Part shown: positions 26,973-38,792 of the stretch, piece by piece
Layout of the letters: the number at the start of each line of letters is the position of its first letter
Numbering within the stretch: position 1 is the stretch's first letter
Origin: Spongilla lacustris
Taxonomy: Eukaryota > Porifera > Demospongiae > Spongillida > Spongillidae
Reading direction: 5' to 3'
Assembly (NCBI GenBank): GCA_949361645.1
Contig: OX442435.1
Location: 5,549,696-5,613,695, forward strand
Length of the DNA stretch: 64,000 bases
The notes under the pieces: generated by a model
Told to the model about the DNA's origin: nothing
Databases searched by the model: none
What the model saw: only the letters and a program-made list of their open reading frames with translations
Translations under genes and position numbers: made by a program

Positions 26973-27174
26973 ATAGCAGATTTTTTTGTACAAAACCTGT
27001 GATACCATTTGTTGCAAAATTTCTGTTTAATTGTTACACCTGATAATTTGCGTTACGGTACACCGACGTATTGATCCTCTAGCACGTAAACAGTGTCAGT
27101 ACATACATGTACATGTAACCCTTTTCACAAGACGTCCGGTGTGGAACGAGGCTAATTGTTACCAGTCCCCCGCA

Positions 27175-27315
27175 ATGGATGATATCACAGGATTCGTTTG
27201 CCCACTATGTTTCGTAGCATTCATCACTCCGGAACATCTCAAGCGACACTTTGTCGAGATGCACTCTGATAGAAGCGATGCGGAGAATGGACGCAACGGC
27301 CTTGAAACAGATGAG
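27175..27315 (+). CDS. C2H2 zinc-finger first exon, candidate tensin N-terminus
   Basis: Encodes 47 residues from ATG to a GAG|GTACGT donor in phase 0. It contains FVCPLCFVAFITPEHLKRHF and then EMH, i.e. CxxC-x12-H-x4-H, resembling the N-terminal single zinc fingers of EEA1 and Rabenosyn-5. The next same-strand exon with recognisable coding is the tensin C1 exon at 28898, which begins in phase 0, so splicing to tensin would be in frame. Known tensins are not recalled to start with such a finger, so membership is inference; it could instead be the first exon of a lost neighbour. A decayed copy lies at 21297-21441. Confidence 0.6.
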
Positions 27316-28897
27316 GTACGTGTTGTTCTTGTGGACACACTACTGGTTATCAGTTCGTTAATATGTTGATATTACCAGCTGGTGACATGGGTTTTAGTCA
27401 GCGTTTGACTACAACCAGTGTCAACCACCTCAAGCAGTTTTGACGTATAGTATATGTTGGAGGTTCGGTGCCCGCGTAGAAAAAAAACTGATAAGTTTGG
27501 CTAGGAACGGAGCCAAGGGCCTAATATTAATACTGGCTGACCCTCCGTGCACGTGCCTCGTGGGGGGTACTGTACGAATGGATTGGTCCTCTCATGATAT
27601 TTCGTTTGTGGGACCAGTATGTTGGGGCTCCCGGGAGTAGCAGTCACCAATGCCGATAGAGAGAAGAGGGTGGGACCACCTCACTTTGTTAGTCCATGTC
27701 AGCCCTTCTATACTTCATTCTTCACAACGTGCCATGTTTCCGTCGTTTCCAAACGGTGGTATATTGCATGTGTGTGTGTGTGTGTGTGTACGCATACCCA
27801 ACATATGCAAACACACTTACACACACACACACACACAAGTATGTATGCACACAGAAATGCACAGAAACACACACACACACATACACACACACACACACAT
27901 ACACACACACACACACTCATACACACACACACACACACACACACTCATACATGCATCTTTAGCTCTCATGGAATGATCACTATCTCTGATTAAGCGGCTG
28001 TACATGTACTTGTATGTAGCAGTAGTAGTAGTCCATCATTTGAGAGCACTTAGCAATCCACTAGGATTAGAACCTTTAAAGGCTTGCTCATAGTGCGTAT
28101 TTCTTATGATATCATTGACAACGAAAAATCATAGCACAATGTGTACGTATGTACATGTACATTTGTAATAGATACATACATACATGCATACATACATACA
28201 TACATACATACATACATACATACATACATACATACATACATACATACATACATACATACATACATACATACATACATACATACATGCATGCATACATACA
28301 TACATACATACATACATACATACATACATACATACATACATACATACATACATACATACATACATACATACATACATACATACATACATACAAACATACA
28401 CACACACACACACACACACACATACATACATACATACATACATACATACATACATACACACACATACACATACACACATACATACATACATACATACACA
28501 TACATACATACATACATAATAATAATAATAATTGCCATCGCATTGCACATGTACAACACGTTTGGGGGAAGGAAAAGATGAAGTGATACATACATACATA
28601 CATACATACATACATACATACATACATACATACATACATACATACATACATACATACATACATACATACATACATACATGCATACATACATACATACAAA
28701 TACATACATACATACATATACACATACATACGTATGTATGTGTACATGTACACATACTTACGTGCATACATGTACGTACTCATGCATATATTTGTGCACG
28801 TATACATGTATGCAAGTTACATATGTGCATACACAATAAAGGATCTCTCATTGCACACTTTGGTTCTTCTCCCTTACATGTACATGTCCCTTCACAG
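27316..28897. repeat. CA, GT and TACA microsatellites
   Basis: GT run at 27769-27788, CA/CATA arrays at 27815-27952, a TACA array at 28172-28519 interrupted by CA and ending in (AAT)n, a second TACA array at 28588-28732, then ACATGT-rich DNA to 28830. No exon is visible before the acceptor at 28891-28897. Confidence 0.92.
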
Positions 28898-29073
28898 GAT
28901 GGTGGTTCAACTGAATTGGGACACCAGTTCAAGCTGCATAGGGTAGTCAAACCTTCCACGTGTGAAGCATGCGGAGAAATCATATGGCAAGATGCAAGCG
29001 TCTGCCAACGTACGTGTGTGCATATGTGTGTGTGTATGTGTGTTTATGTGTATGTGTGCATGCATGCATGTTA

Positions 29074-29108
<35 letters not shown>

Positions 29109-29129
29109 TGTGTGCATGCATGCATGTTA

Positions 29130-29168
<39 letters not shown>

Positions 29169-32100
29169 TGTGTGCATGCATGCATACATGCATGTTAATG
29201 TCTCCAGGTGTGTACATGTGTGTACATGTGTGTGTGTGTTGTGTGATGTGTGCATGTTGAGGTGTGACCTTTGCGCTTTCAGTTTGCCACATCACTGTCC
29301 ACATGGAGCACACTGGCGATGTTTCCCACCCTTGTGCCGGGCTGAGCAAGGAGGAAGAGGATGAGGAAGAGGTGGGCGTGGCTGAGGACGACCCCCATCC
29401 TGTGGACAACAACCATCCCATGGATGCATCCCCGCCCCCTCCCAAAGGAATCCTCCCTGCTGTCAGGAGACAAGTGGCCAGGTGTGTGGTGTGTGTGTGT
29501 GTGTGGTGTGTGTGGTGTGTTTGTGGTGTGTGTGTGGTGTGTGTGTGTGTGGTGTGTTTGTGGTGTGTGTGTGGTGTGTGTGCATTTGTTTTGTGTGTGT
29601 GTGTGTGTGGTGTGTGTGTGTATTGTGTGTGTGTGTATTATGAGTGTATGTGTATGTGTATTGTGTGTGTGTGTGCGTGCTTACATGTACATGTGTGTAT
29701 GGGTGATTTTGATTTTTGATGTTTGAATTGCATTCGTATTGGTGATTAATGTGTGTGTGTGTGTGATGTGTGTGATGTGTGATGTGTGTTTAATGTGTGT
29801 GTGATGTGGGTGCATGTGTGTGCAGTATAAGGTTTTGCTTGCCCTCTGTGTGCATGCAGTGCCAGGTCTTCTATTTAATGCCCCCTCCTGCCTGTTGGCC
29901 CATCCCCCCACGCACGCTTCCAAGCGAAGCATTATGCCCTCTCCATTAATGGCCCGCAGGCTAGCTAGCACATGTAAGGTTATGTACCTCATCGTGCCCT
30001 AACTTGACGCTCAACAAACCTCTCATTCCTCCTTTGTGTCTGCAAGCTTCTTTGGCTGCCGAACCATTTGAAGTCAGAATTGGAAGAATTAGCTAATTGT
30101 TTTATCAACTGTAGATGGAGTGGTCATGCATATAAGCCTACACCCCCACATCTCACAGCCACAACATACCCTAGTGCAGCTGACATGTACATACATGTAC
30201 ATGTACATCTTAGTGCATGTACATGTATACACGTTATGTAAGCATATGGTGTGGGACAAATAACCCGCAAGGTAAAATGTCCTGCCCCCCCCCCCTTCCC
30301 ATATGCGCCAATGCCCCCCCTCCCCCCCCCCATCCCAAATCCCAAATGGTTCCTCATGTGCCTGTTGTGAATACATGTATACTTATGACCTCTTCAGGGG
30401 GCGTGGCCGCTATGTGAACGAAGAGTTTGATCTTGACCTTACCTACATCACAGAGAGGATCATAGGTGAGAGGGGGGAAGGGAGGGAGAGGAAGTGAGGG
30501 AGGGGAGGGAGAGGAAGGGAGAGGAAGGGAGGGAGGGGAGGGAGAGGAAGGGAAGGGAGGGAGGGAGGGGAGGGAGAGGAAGGGAGGGAGGGGAGGGAGA
30601 GGAAGGGAGGGGAAGGAGAGGAAGGGAGGGAGGGAGGGGAGGGAGAGGAAGGGAGGGAGAGGAAGGGAGGGAGGGGAGGGGAGGGAGAGGGAGGGTAAAA
30701 ATATTTATCGAGGGGGAGGGTGGAGTATCCATTATTACTGTTGGTTTTGACCACCAGGACTTCCCATGACAATCATGTTATACATCCAAGCAGACATCAC
30801 AAATACTACTCCTCCACATTGCATGTTCATGTGCCCATCTAGCCCTTCCATATGATAGTTCCTCCCCCCCCCCCCTCATCCAGCGATGTCCTTCCCAGCA
30901 TCTGGGCTGGAGTCAACTTATCGCAACAGTCTCACGGATGTTGCTAAGATGCTGCAAACTAAGCACCAGAACAACTTCTTGGTCAGTGGTGTATCAGCGA
31001 TGTATCAGTGGTGTATCAGTGGTGTGTCAGGGGTGTATCAGTGATGTGTCAGTGGTGTATCAGTGATGTGTCAGTGGTGTATCAGTGGTGTGTTAGTAGT
31101 GTGTCAGTAGTGTGTGTGTTTGTACAATGTGCGTGTCAACCCTATACCATTCCAACTGTACACATGTATCTGTTGATGTGGTGTTTCCAATATATCTACA
31201 CAACCAATAACACTGTATCAGGATGTATTGACTGTAACATAAGCCTAGGACAGCACATCCTGGTATAGTTTTGTACAAATTGATTGTGTGGTGTGTTACA
31301 CTGTGGTGTGTGGATTGTATGTGTTATGTGTGGTGTGTGGGTTGTATGTGTGGTGTGTTATGTGTGGTGTGTTATGTGTGTGGTATGTTATACATGTATG
31401 TGTGGTGTGTTATGTGTGTGGTATGTTATACATGTATGTGTGGTGTGTTATGTGTGGGGTATGTTATACATGTATGTGTGGTGTGTTATGTGTGGGGTAT
31501 GTTATACATGTATGTGTGGTGTGTTATGTGTGGGGTATGTTATACATGTATGTGTGGTGTGTTATGTGTGGGGTATGTTATACATGTATGTGTGGTGTGT
31601 TATGTGTGTGGTATGTTATACATGTATGTGTGGTGTGTTATGTGTGGTGTGTTATGTGCATACATGTGCAGCACACATGTATGCTTTTCCCATCCCTCCC
31701 TTTCCCCCTCCCTCTCTTCCCCTCCCTCCCTTTCCCCACTTCCTTTCCATCCTCCTCCCCTTTCCCTCCCTATAGATATTCAACCTCTCTGAGAGAAGCT
31801 ATGACATATCCAAGTTCAATAACCAGGTGCTGGACTTTGGATGGCCGGACCATCTAGCCCCATCCTTAGAGAGGCTAAGCTGGTAAGTGGTGGGGGAGCA
31901 TGGGGAGGGCATGGGGAGGAGCAGTGGAAGGCATGGGGAGGAGCAGTGGAGGGCATGGGGAGGAGCAGTGGAAGGCAAGGGGAGGAGCAGTGGAAGGCAT
32001 GGGAGGAGCAGTGGAAGGCATGGGGAGGAGCAGTGGAAGGTATGGGGAGGAGCAGTGGAAGGTATGGGGAGAATCCTGCTTGTCACCTGTCATTGATATC

Positions 32101-34667
32101 ATTGAATTTACTTCATGTATTTTTATTGNNNNNNNNNNNNNNNNNNNNNNNNNNNNNNNNNNNNNNNNNNNNNNNNNNNNNNNNNNNNNNNNNNNNNNNN
32201 NNNNNNNNNNNNNNNNNNNNNNNNNNNNNNNNNNNNNNNNNNNNNNNNNNNNNNNNNNNNNNNNNNNNNNNNNNNNNNNNNNNNNNNNNNNNNNNNNNNN
32301 NNNNNNNNNNNNNNNNNNNNNNNNNNNNATGTAACCTCCCTCCCTCCCTCCCTCCCTCCCTCCCTCCCTCCCTCCCTCCCTCCCTCCCTCCCTCCCTCCC
32401 TCCCTCCCTCCCTCCCTCCCTCCCTCCCTCCCTCCCTCCCTCCCTCCCTCCCTCCCTCCCTCCCTCCCTCCCTCCCTCCCTCCCTCCCTCCCTCCCTCCC
32501 TCCCTCCCTCCCTCCCTCCCTCCCTCCCTCCCTCCCTCCCTCCCTCCCTCCCTCCCTCCCTCCCTCCCTCCCTCCCTCCCTCCCTCCCTCCCTCCCTCCC
32601 TCCCTCCTCCCTCCCTCCCTCCCTCCCTCCCTCCCTCCCTCCCTCCCTCCCTCCCTCCCTCCCTCCCTCCCTCCCTCCCTCCCTCCCTCCCTCCCTCCCT
32701 CCCTCCCTCCCTCCCTCCCTCCCTCCCTCCCTCCCTCCCTCCCTCCCTCCCTCCCTCCCTCCCTCCCTCCCTCCCTCCCTCCCTCCCTCCCTCCCTCCCT
32801 CCCTCCCTCCCTCCCTCCCTCCCTCCCTCCCTCCCTCCCTCCCTCCCTCCCTCCCTCCCTCCCTCCCTCCCTCCCTCCCTCCCTCCCTCCCTCCCTCCCT
32901 CCCTCCCTCCCTCCCTCCCTCCCTCCCTCCCTCCCTCCCTCCCTCCCTCCCTCCCTCCCTCCCTCCCTCCCTCCCTCCCTCCCTCCCTCCCTCCCTCCCT
33001 CCCTCCCTCCCTCCCTCCCTCCCTCCCTCCCTCCCTCCCTCCCTCCCTCCCTCCCTCCCTCCCTCCCTCCCTCCCTCCCTCCCTCCCTCCCTCCCTCCCT
33101 CCCTCCCTCCCTCCCTCCCTCCCTCCCTCCCTCCCTCCCTCCCTCCCTCCCTCCCTCCCTCCCTCCCTCCCTCCCTCCCTCCCTCCCTCCCTCCCTCCCT
33201 CCCTCCCTCCCTCCCTCCCTCCCTCCCTCCCTCCCTCCCTCCCTCCCTCCCTCCCTCCCTCCCTCCCTCCCTCCCTCCCTCCCTCCCTCCCTCCCTCCCT
33301 CCCTCCCTCCCTCCCTCCCTCCCTCCCTCCCTCCCTCCCTCCCTCCCTCCCTCCCTCCCTCCCTCCCTCCCTCCCTCCCTCCCTCCCTCCCTCCCTCCCT
33401 CCCTCCCTCCCTCCTCCCTCCCTCCCTCCCTCCCTCCCTCCCTCCCTCCCTCCCTCCCTCCCTCCCTCCCTCCCTCCCTCCCTCCCTCCCTCCCTCCCTC
33501 CCTCCCTCCCTCCCTCCCTCCCTCCCTCCCTCCCTCCCTCCCTCCCTCCCTCCCTCCCTCCCTCCCTCCCTCCCTCCCTCCCTCCCTCCCTCCCTCCCTC
33601 CCTCCCTCCCTCCTCCCTCCCTCCCTCCCTCCCTCCCTCCCTCCCTCCCTCCCTCCCTCCCTCCCTCCCTCCCTCCCTCCCTCCCTCCCTCCCTCCCTCC
33701 CTCCCTCCCTCCCTCCCTCCCTCCCTCCCTCCCTCCCTCCCTCCCTCCCTCCCTCCCTCCCTCCCTCCCTCCCTCCCTCCCTCCCTCCCTCCCTCCCTCC
33801 CTCCCTCCCTCCCTCCCTCCCTCCCTCCCTCCCTCCCTCCCTCCCTCCCTCCCTCCCTCCCTCCCTCCCTCCTCCCTCCCTCCCTCCCTCCCTCCCTCCC
33901 TCCCTCCCTCCCTCCCTCCCTCCCTCCCTCCCTCCCTCCCTCCCTCCCTCCCTCCCTCCCTCCCTCCCTCCCTCCCTCCCTCCCTCCCTCCCTCCTCCCT
34001 CCCTCCCTCCCTCCCTCCCTCCCTCCCTCCCTCCCTCCCTCCCTCCCTCCCTCCCTCCCTCCCTCCCTCCCTCCCTCCCTCCCTCCCTCCCTCCCTCCCT
34101 CCCTCCCTCCCTCCCTCCCTCCCTCCCTCCCTCCCTCCCTCCCTCCCTCCCTCCCTCCCTCCCTCCCTCCCTCCCTCCCTCCCTCCCTCCCTCCCTCCCT
34201 CCCTCCCTCCCTCCAGTTCTGTTGTGTTGAACCACATCATCATTCATGGCATCCCTAACATTGATGGCAAAGGTGGCTGTCGTCCATTTCTCAAGATCTA
34301 TGAGAACCTAAAAGTTGTGTGCACCTCCAGCCTTTAGTGAGTCCTGTGTTGGGTGTACCCTCTGGTGTTGTGTGTACCCTCTGGTGTTCTGGTGTTGGGT
34401 GTACCCTCTGGTGTTGGGTGTACCCTCTGGTGTTGGGTGTACCCTCTGGTGTTGGGTGTGTAAAGATGTGGCTATACCCTCATGCAAGATATGTACATGC
34501 ATTGTCCATGTTTACACACACACACACTGGCCCATGTACACTCATGGTCACAATGCAGCACATAACATTCACTCAACCTATAAATTCTCACACACACACA
34601 CACATACCACACATGTACACACACGCACACACACATGTACATGTACATGTACACACACACATGCACG

Positions 34668-34746
<79 letters not shown>

Positions 34747-37700
34747 ACAGTGCCTGCCCACCAGAGAGTGAGAGAGTTCGGATATCTATCCCAGGGGGGA
34801 AGGTTCTTCGAGGAGAAGTCCTGGTATGTGAAGTCACTAACCAAGCACATTACATCACTAGTGCCAACACCATTACATCACTAGTGCCAACAACACCATT
34901 ACATCATTGCCAACACTATTACATTACTAGTGCCAACATTACACATGACCTTGAATCAAAAATTGTTTTTTGAAATTAAAAAAAGCAAGCCTTCATTATC
35001 AATGACCTATATGTATCAGATAGAGAGATAGAAGGAGAGTCTATGTGCACAGCCAATTCGTCAAAACAGAATCATAGACAGGCCTACTGGGAGATTGAAA
35101 ATTATTTATAAATAGATGATGGGAACTTTGGGACAGTACATGTATGTTACCAATACCCACTGAAAGTGGGAGGTCATGTACAGAATATTTGGATTTGTTT
35201 CTGTTTCACTTTCACCATGGCACCATTTCTCTTGACCCTGGCCCAACAGGTGAAGTGTTTCCACAAGCGTGTGCACGGTGGTGTGGACGCCATCTTCAGG
35301 GTCCAGTTCCCCTCAGGCCTGGTGAGGGGAGACTACCGGCTGGTCTTCCCCAAGATGGACCTGGACGACGCCTTCAAGGACAAGAGGTTCCCCGACACCA
35401 CCAAGGTGGAGCTGCTCTTCAGTGCCTCTGCAGACCTCATCAACAACACTGGTGAGATGTGTGATGGTGTGGGTGTGAGGTGTGAGGTGTGAGGTATGCA
35501 CAGGGAAAAGTTATAAATGTCCAGCCTGGATTTTATAGGCTGGTTTTTAACAAAAACCCATTCTCCTAGTGTGGAAATAGCGTAATAACCATCCAGGGAT
35601 TGAGCGTCCAAGGTGGGAATAGATATGGTTCTACCCTGGTTCCGAACAAAAACCATGCTGAAGCAATAATTATATTCATACTTCAACATGGGCTTTGTTC
35701 GACAAAACCAGGGTAGAGTCACATGGATTTTGCACTATTCCCACCCTGGACGCTCAATCCCAGGATGGTTTTAACGCTATTAGGATGGGTTTTGGTTAAA
35801 AAGCAGCCAAAAAAAACCAGGCTGGACGTTAATAACTTTTTCCTGTGATGGGTGTAAGGGTGTGAGGTATGGGTGAGGTGTGGGTGTGAGGGTGTGAGGC
35901 AGTAGTTACAGTTTATGTGAACATGTCACATGTGCCTGCAATGAACTGTTGGTGACATAAGCTGTATGACAAACTTTAAAGGGGTGTGGCTATGTGATTA
36001 TCATGCATGTACACCCTGTACATGTACTAGTGTGCCAGTCACACCCCTACATGGTACATGTACTAGTGTACCAGTCACACCCCTACATGGTACATGTACT
36101 AGTGTGCCAGTCACACCCCTACATGGTACATGTACTAGTGTGCCAGTCACACCCCTACATGGTACATGTACTAGTGTGCCAGTCACACCCCTACATGGTA
36201 CATGTACTAGTGTGCCAGTCACACCCCTACATGGTACATGTACTAGTGTGCCAGTCACACCCCTACATGGTACATGTACTAGTATACCAGTCACACCCCT
36301 ACATGGTACATGTACTAGTGTGCCAGTCACACCCCTACATGGTACATGTACTAGTGTGCCAGTCACACCCCTACATGGTACATGTACTAGTGTGCCAGTC
36401 ACACCCCTACATGGTACATGTACTAGTATACCAGTCACACCCCTACATGGTACATGTACTAGTGTGCCAGTCACACCCCTACATGGTACATGTACTAGTG
36501 TGCCAGTCACACCCCTACATGGTACATGTACTAGTGTGCCAGTCACACCCCTACATGGTACATGTACTAGTGTGCCAGTCACACCCCTACATGGTACATG
36601 TACTAGTGTGCCAGTCACACCCCTACATGGTACATGTACTAGTGTGCCAGTCACACCCCTACATGGTACATGTACTAGTGTGCCAGTCACACCCCTACAT
36701 GGTACATGTACTAGTATACCAGTCACACCCCTACATGGTACATGTACTAGTGTGCCAGTCACACCCCTACATGGTACATGTACTAGTGTGCCAGTCACAC
36801 CCCTACATGGTACATGTACTAGTGTGCCAGTCACACCCCTACATGGTACATGTACTAGTGTGCCAGTCACACCCCTACATGGTACATGTACTAGTATACC
36901 AGTCACACCCCTACATGGTACATGTACTAGTGTGCCAGTCACACCCCTACATGGTACATGTACTAGTGTACCAGTCACACCCCTACATGGTACATGTACT
37001 AGTGTGCCAGTCAAATCCCTACATGTACATGGTACATGTACTAGTGTGCCAGTCACACCCCTACATGGTACATGTACTAGTGTACCAGTCACACCCCTAC
37101 ATGGTACATGTACTAGTGTACCAGTCACACCCCTACATGGTACATGTACTAGTGTGCCAGTCACACCCCTACATGGTACATGTACTAGTGTACCAGTCAC
37201 ACCCCTACATGGTACATGTACTAGTGTGCCAGTCACACCCCTACATGGTACATGTACTAGTGTGCCAGTCACACCCCTACATGGTACATGTACTAGTGTG
37301 CCAGTCACACCCCTACATGGTACATGTACTAGTGTGCCAGTCACACCCCTACATGGTACATGTACTAGTGTGCCAGTCACACCCCTACATGGTACATGTA
37401 CTAGTGTGCCAGTCACACCCCTACATGGTACATGTACTAGTGTGCCAGTCACACCCCTACATGGTACATGTACTAGTATACCAGTCACACCCCTACATGG
37501 TACATGTACTAGTGTGCCAGTCAAATCCCTACATGTACATGGTACATGTACTAGTGTGCCAGTCACACCCCTACATGGTACATGTACTAGTGTACCAGTC
37601 ACACCCCTACATGGTACATGTACTAGTGTACCAGTCACACCCCTACATGGTACATGTACTAGTGTACCAGTCACACCCCTACATGGTACATGTACTAGTG

Positions 37701-38744
37701 TGCCAGTCACACCCCTACATGGTACATGTACTAGTGTGCCAGTCACACCCCTACATGGTACATGTACTAGTGTGCCAGTCAAATCCCTACATGTACATGG
37801 TACATGTACTAGTGTGCCAGTCACACCCCTACATGGTACATGTACTAGTGTACCAGTCACACCCCTACATGGTACATGTACTAGTGTACCAGTCACACCC
37901 CTACATGGTACATGTACTAGTGTGCCAGTCAAATCCCTACATGTACATGGTACATGTACTAGTGTGCCAGTCACACCCCTACATGGTACATGTACTAGTG
38001 TACCAGTCACACCCCTACATGGTACATGTACTAGTGTACCAGTCACACCCCTACATGGTACATGTACTAGTATACCAGTCACACCCCTACATGGTACATG
38101 TACTAGTGTGCCAGTCAAATCCCTACATGTACATGGTACATGTACTAGTGTGCCAGTCACACCCCTACATGGTACATGTACTAGTGTACCAGTCACACCC
38201 CTACATGGTACATGTACTAGTGTACCAGTCACACCCCTACATGGTACATGTACTAGTGTGCCAGTCACACCCCTACATGGTACATGTACTAGTGTACCAG
38301 TCACACCCCTACATGGTACATGTACTAGTGTGCCAGTCACACCCCTACATGGTACATGTACTAGTGTGCCAGTCACACCCCTACATGGTACATGTACTAG
38401 TGTGCCAGTCACACCCCTACATGGTACATGTACTAGTGTGCCAGTCACACCCCTACATGGTACATGTACTAGTATACCAGTCACACCCCTACATGGTACA
38501 TGTACTAGTGTACCAGTCACACCCCTACATGGTACATGTACTAGTGTGCCAGTCAAATCCCTACATGTACATGGTACATGTACTAGTATACCAGTCACAC
38601 CCCTACACATGGTACATGTACATGTATCTTGAAATCCTGTCCTTTGCCATAACCTCATGCACCATATGCATATACATACATGTACACGTATGTGCACACA
38701 CACGCACACACACACGCACGCACACACACATGCACACACACACA

Positions 38745-38792
<48 letters not shown>

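Larger units (their letters stand above)
26030..30990. repeat. tandem segmental duplication, unit 2
   Basis: Starts at TTAAGACGGTGCGCATGCG (same as 20198 onward) and ends in the tensin intron following exon 30884-30981, at GGTCAGTGGTGT. Its upstream neighbour is the same tensin intron position of unit 1, which proves head-to-tail order. Confidence 0.9.

Noticed and set aside
28104..28807. Frames of repeated Met-Tyr-Val-Cys or Ile-His-Thr-Tyr
   Set aside because: Translations of TACA microsatellites.
31841..34337. 700-800 codon frames rich in Leu-Pro-Pro-Ser or Gly-Arg-Glu
   Set aside because: Translation of the CCCT tract and of the N gap; not proteins.
36014..38624. Regular 36-bp repeats resembling a CRISPR array
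   Set aside because: There are no unique spacers, the units are contiguous, and the setting is an animal intron.
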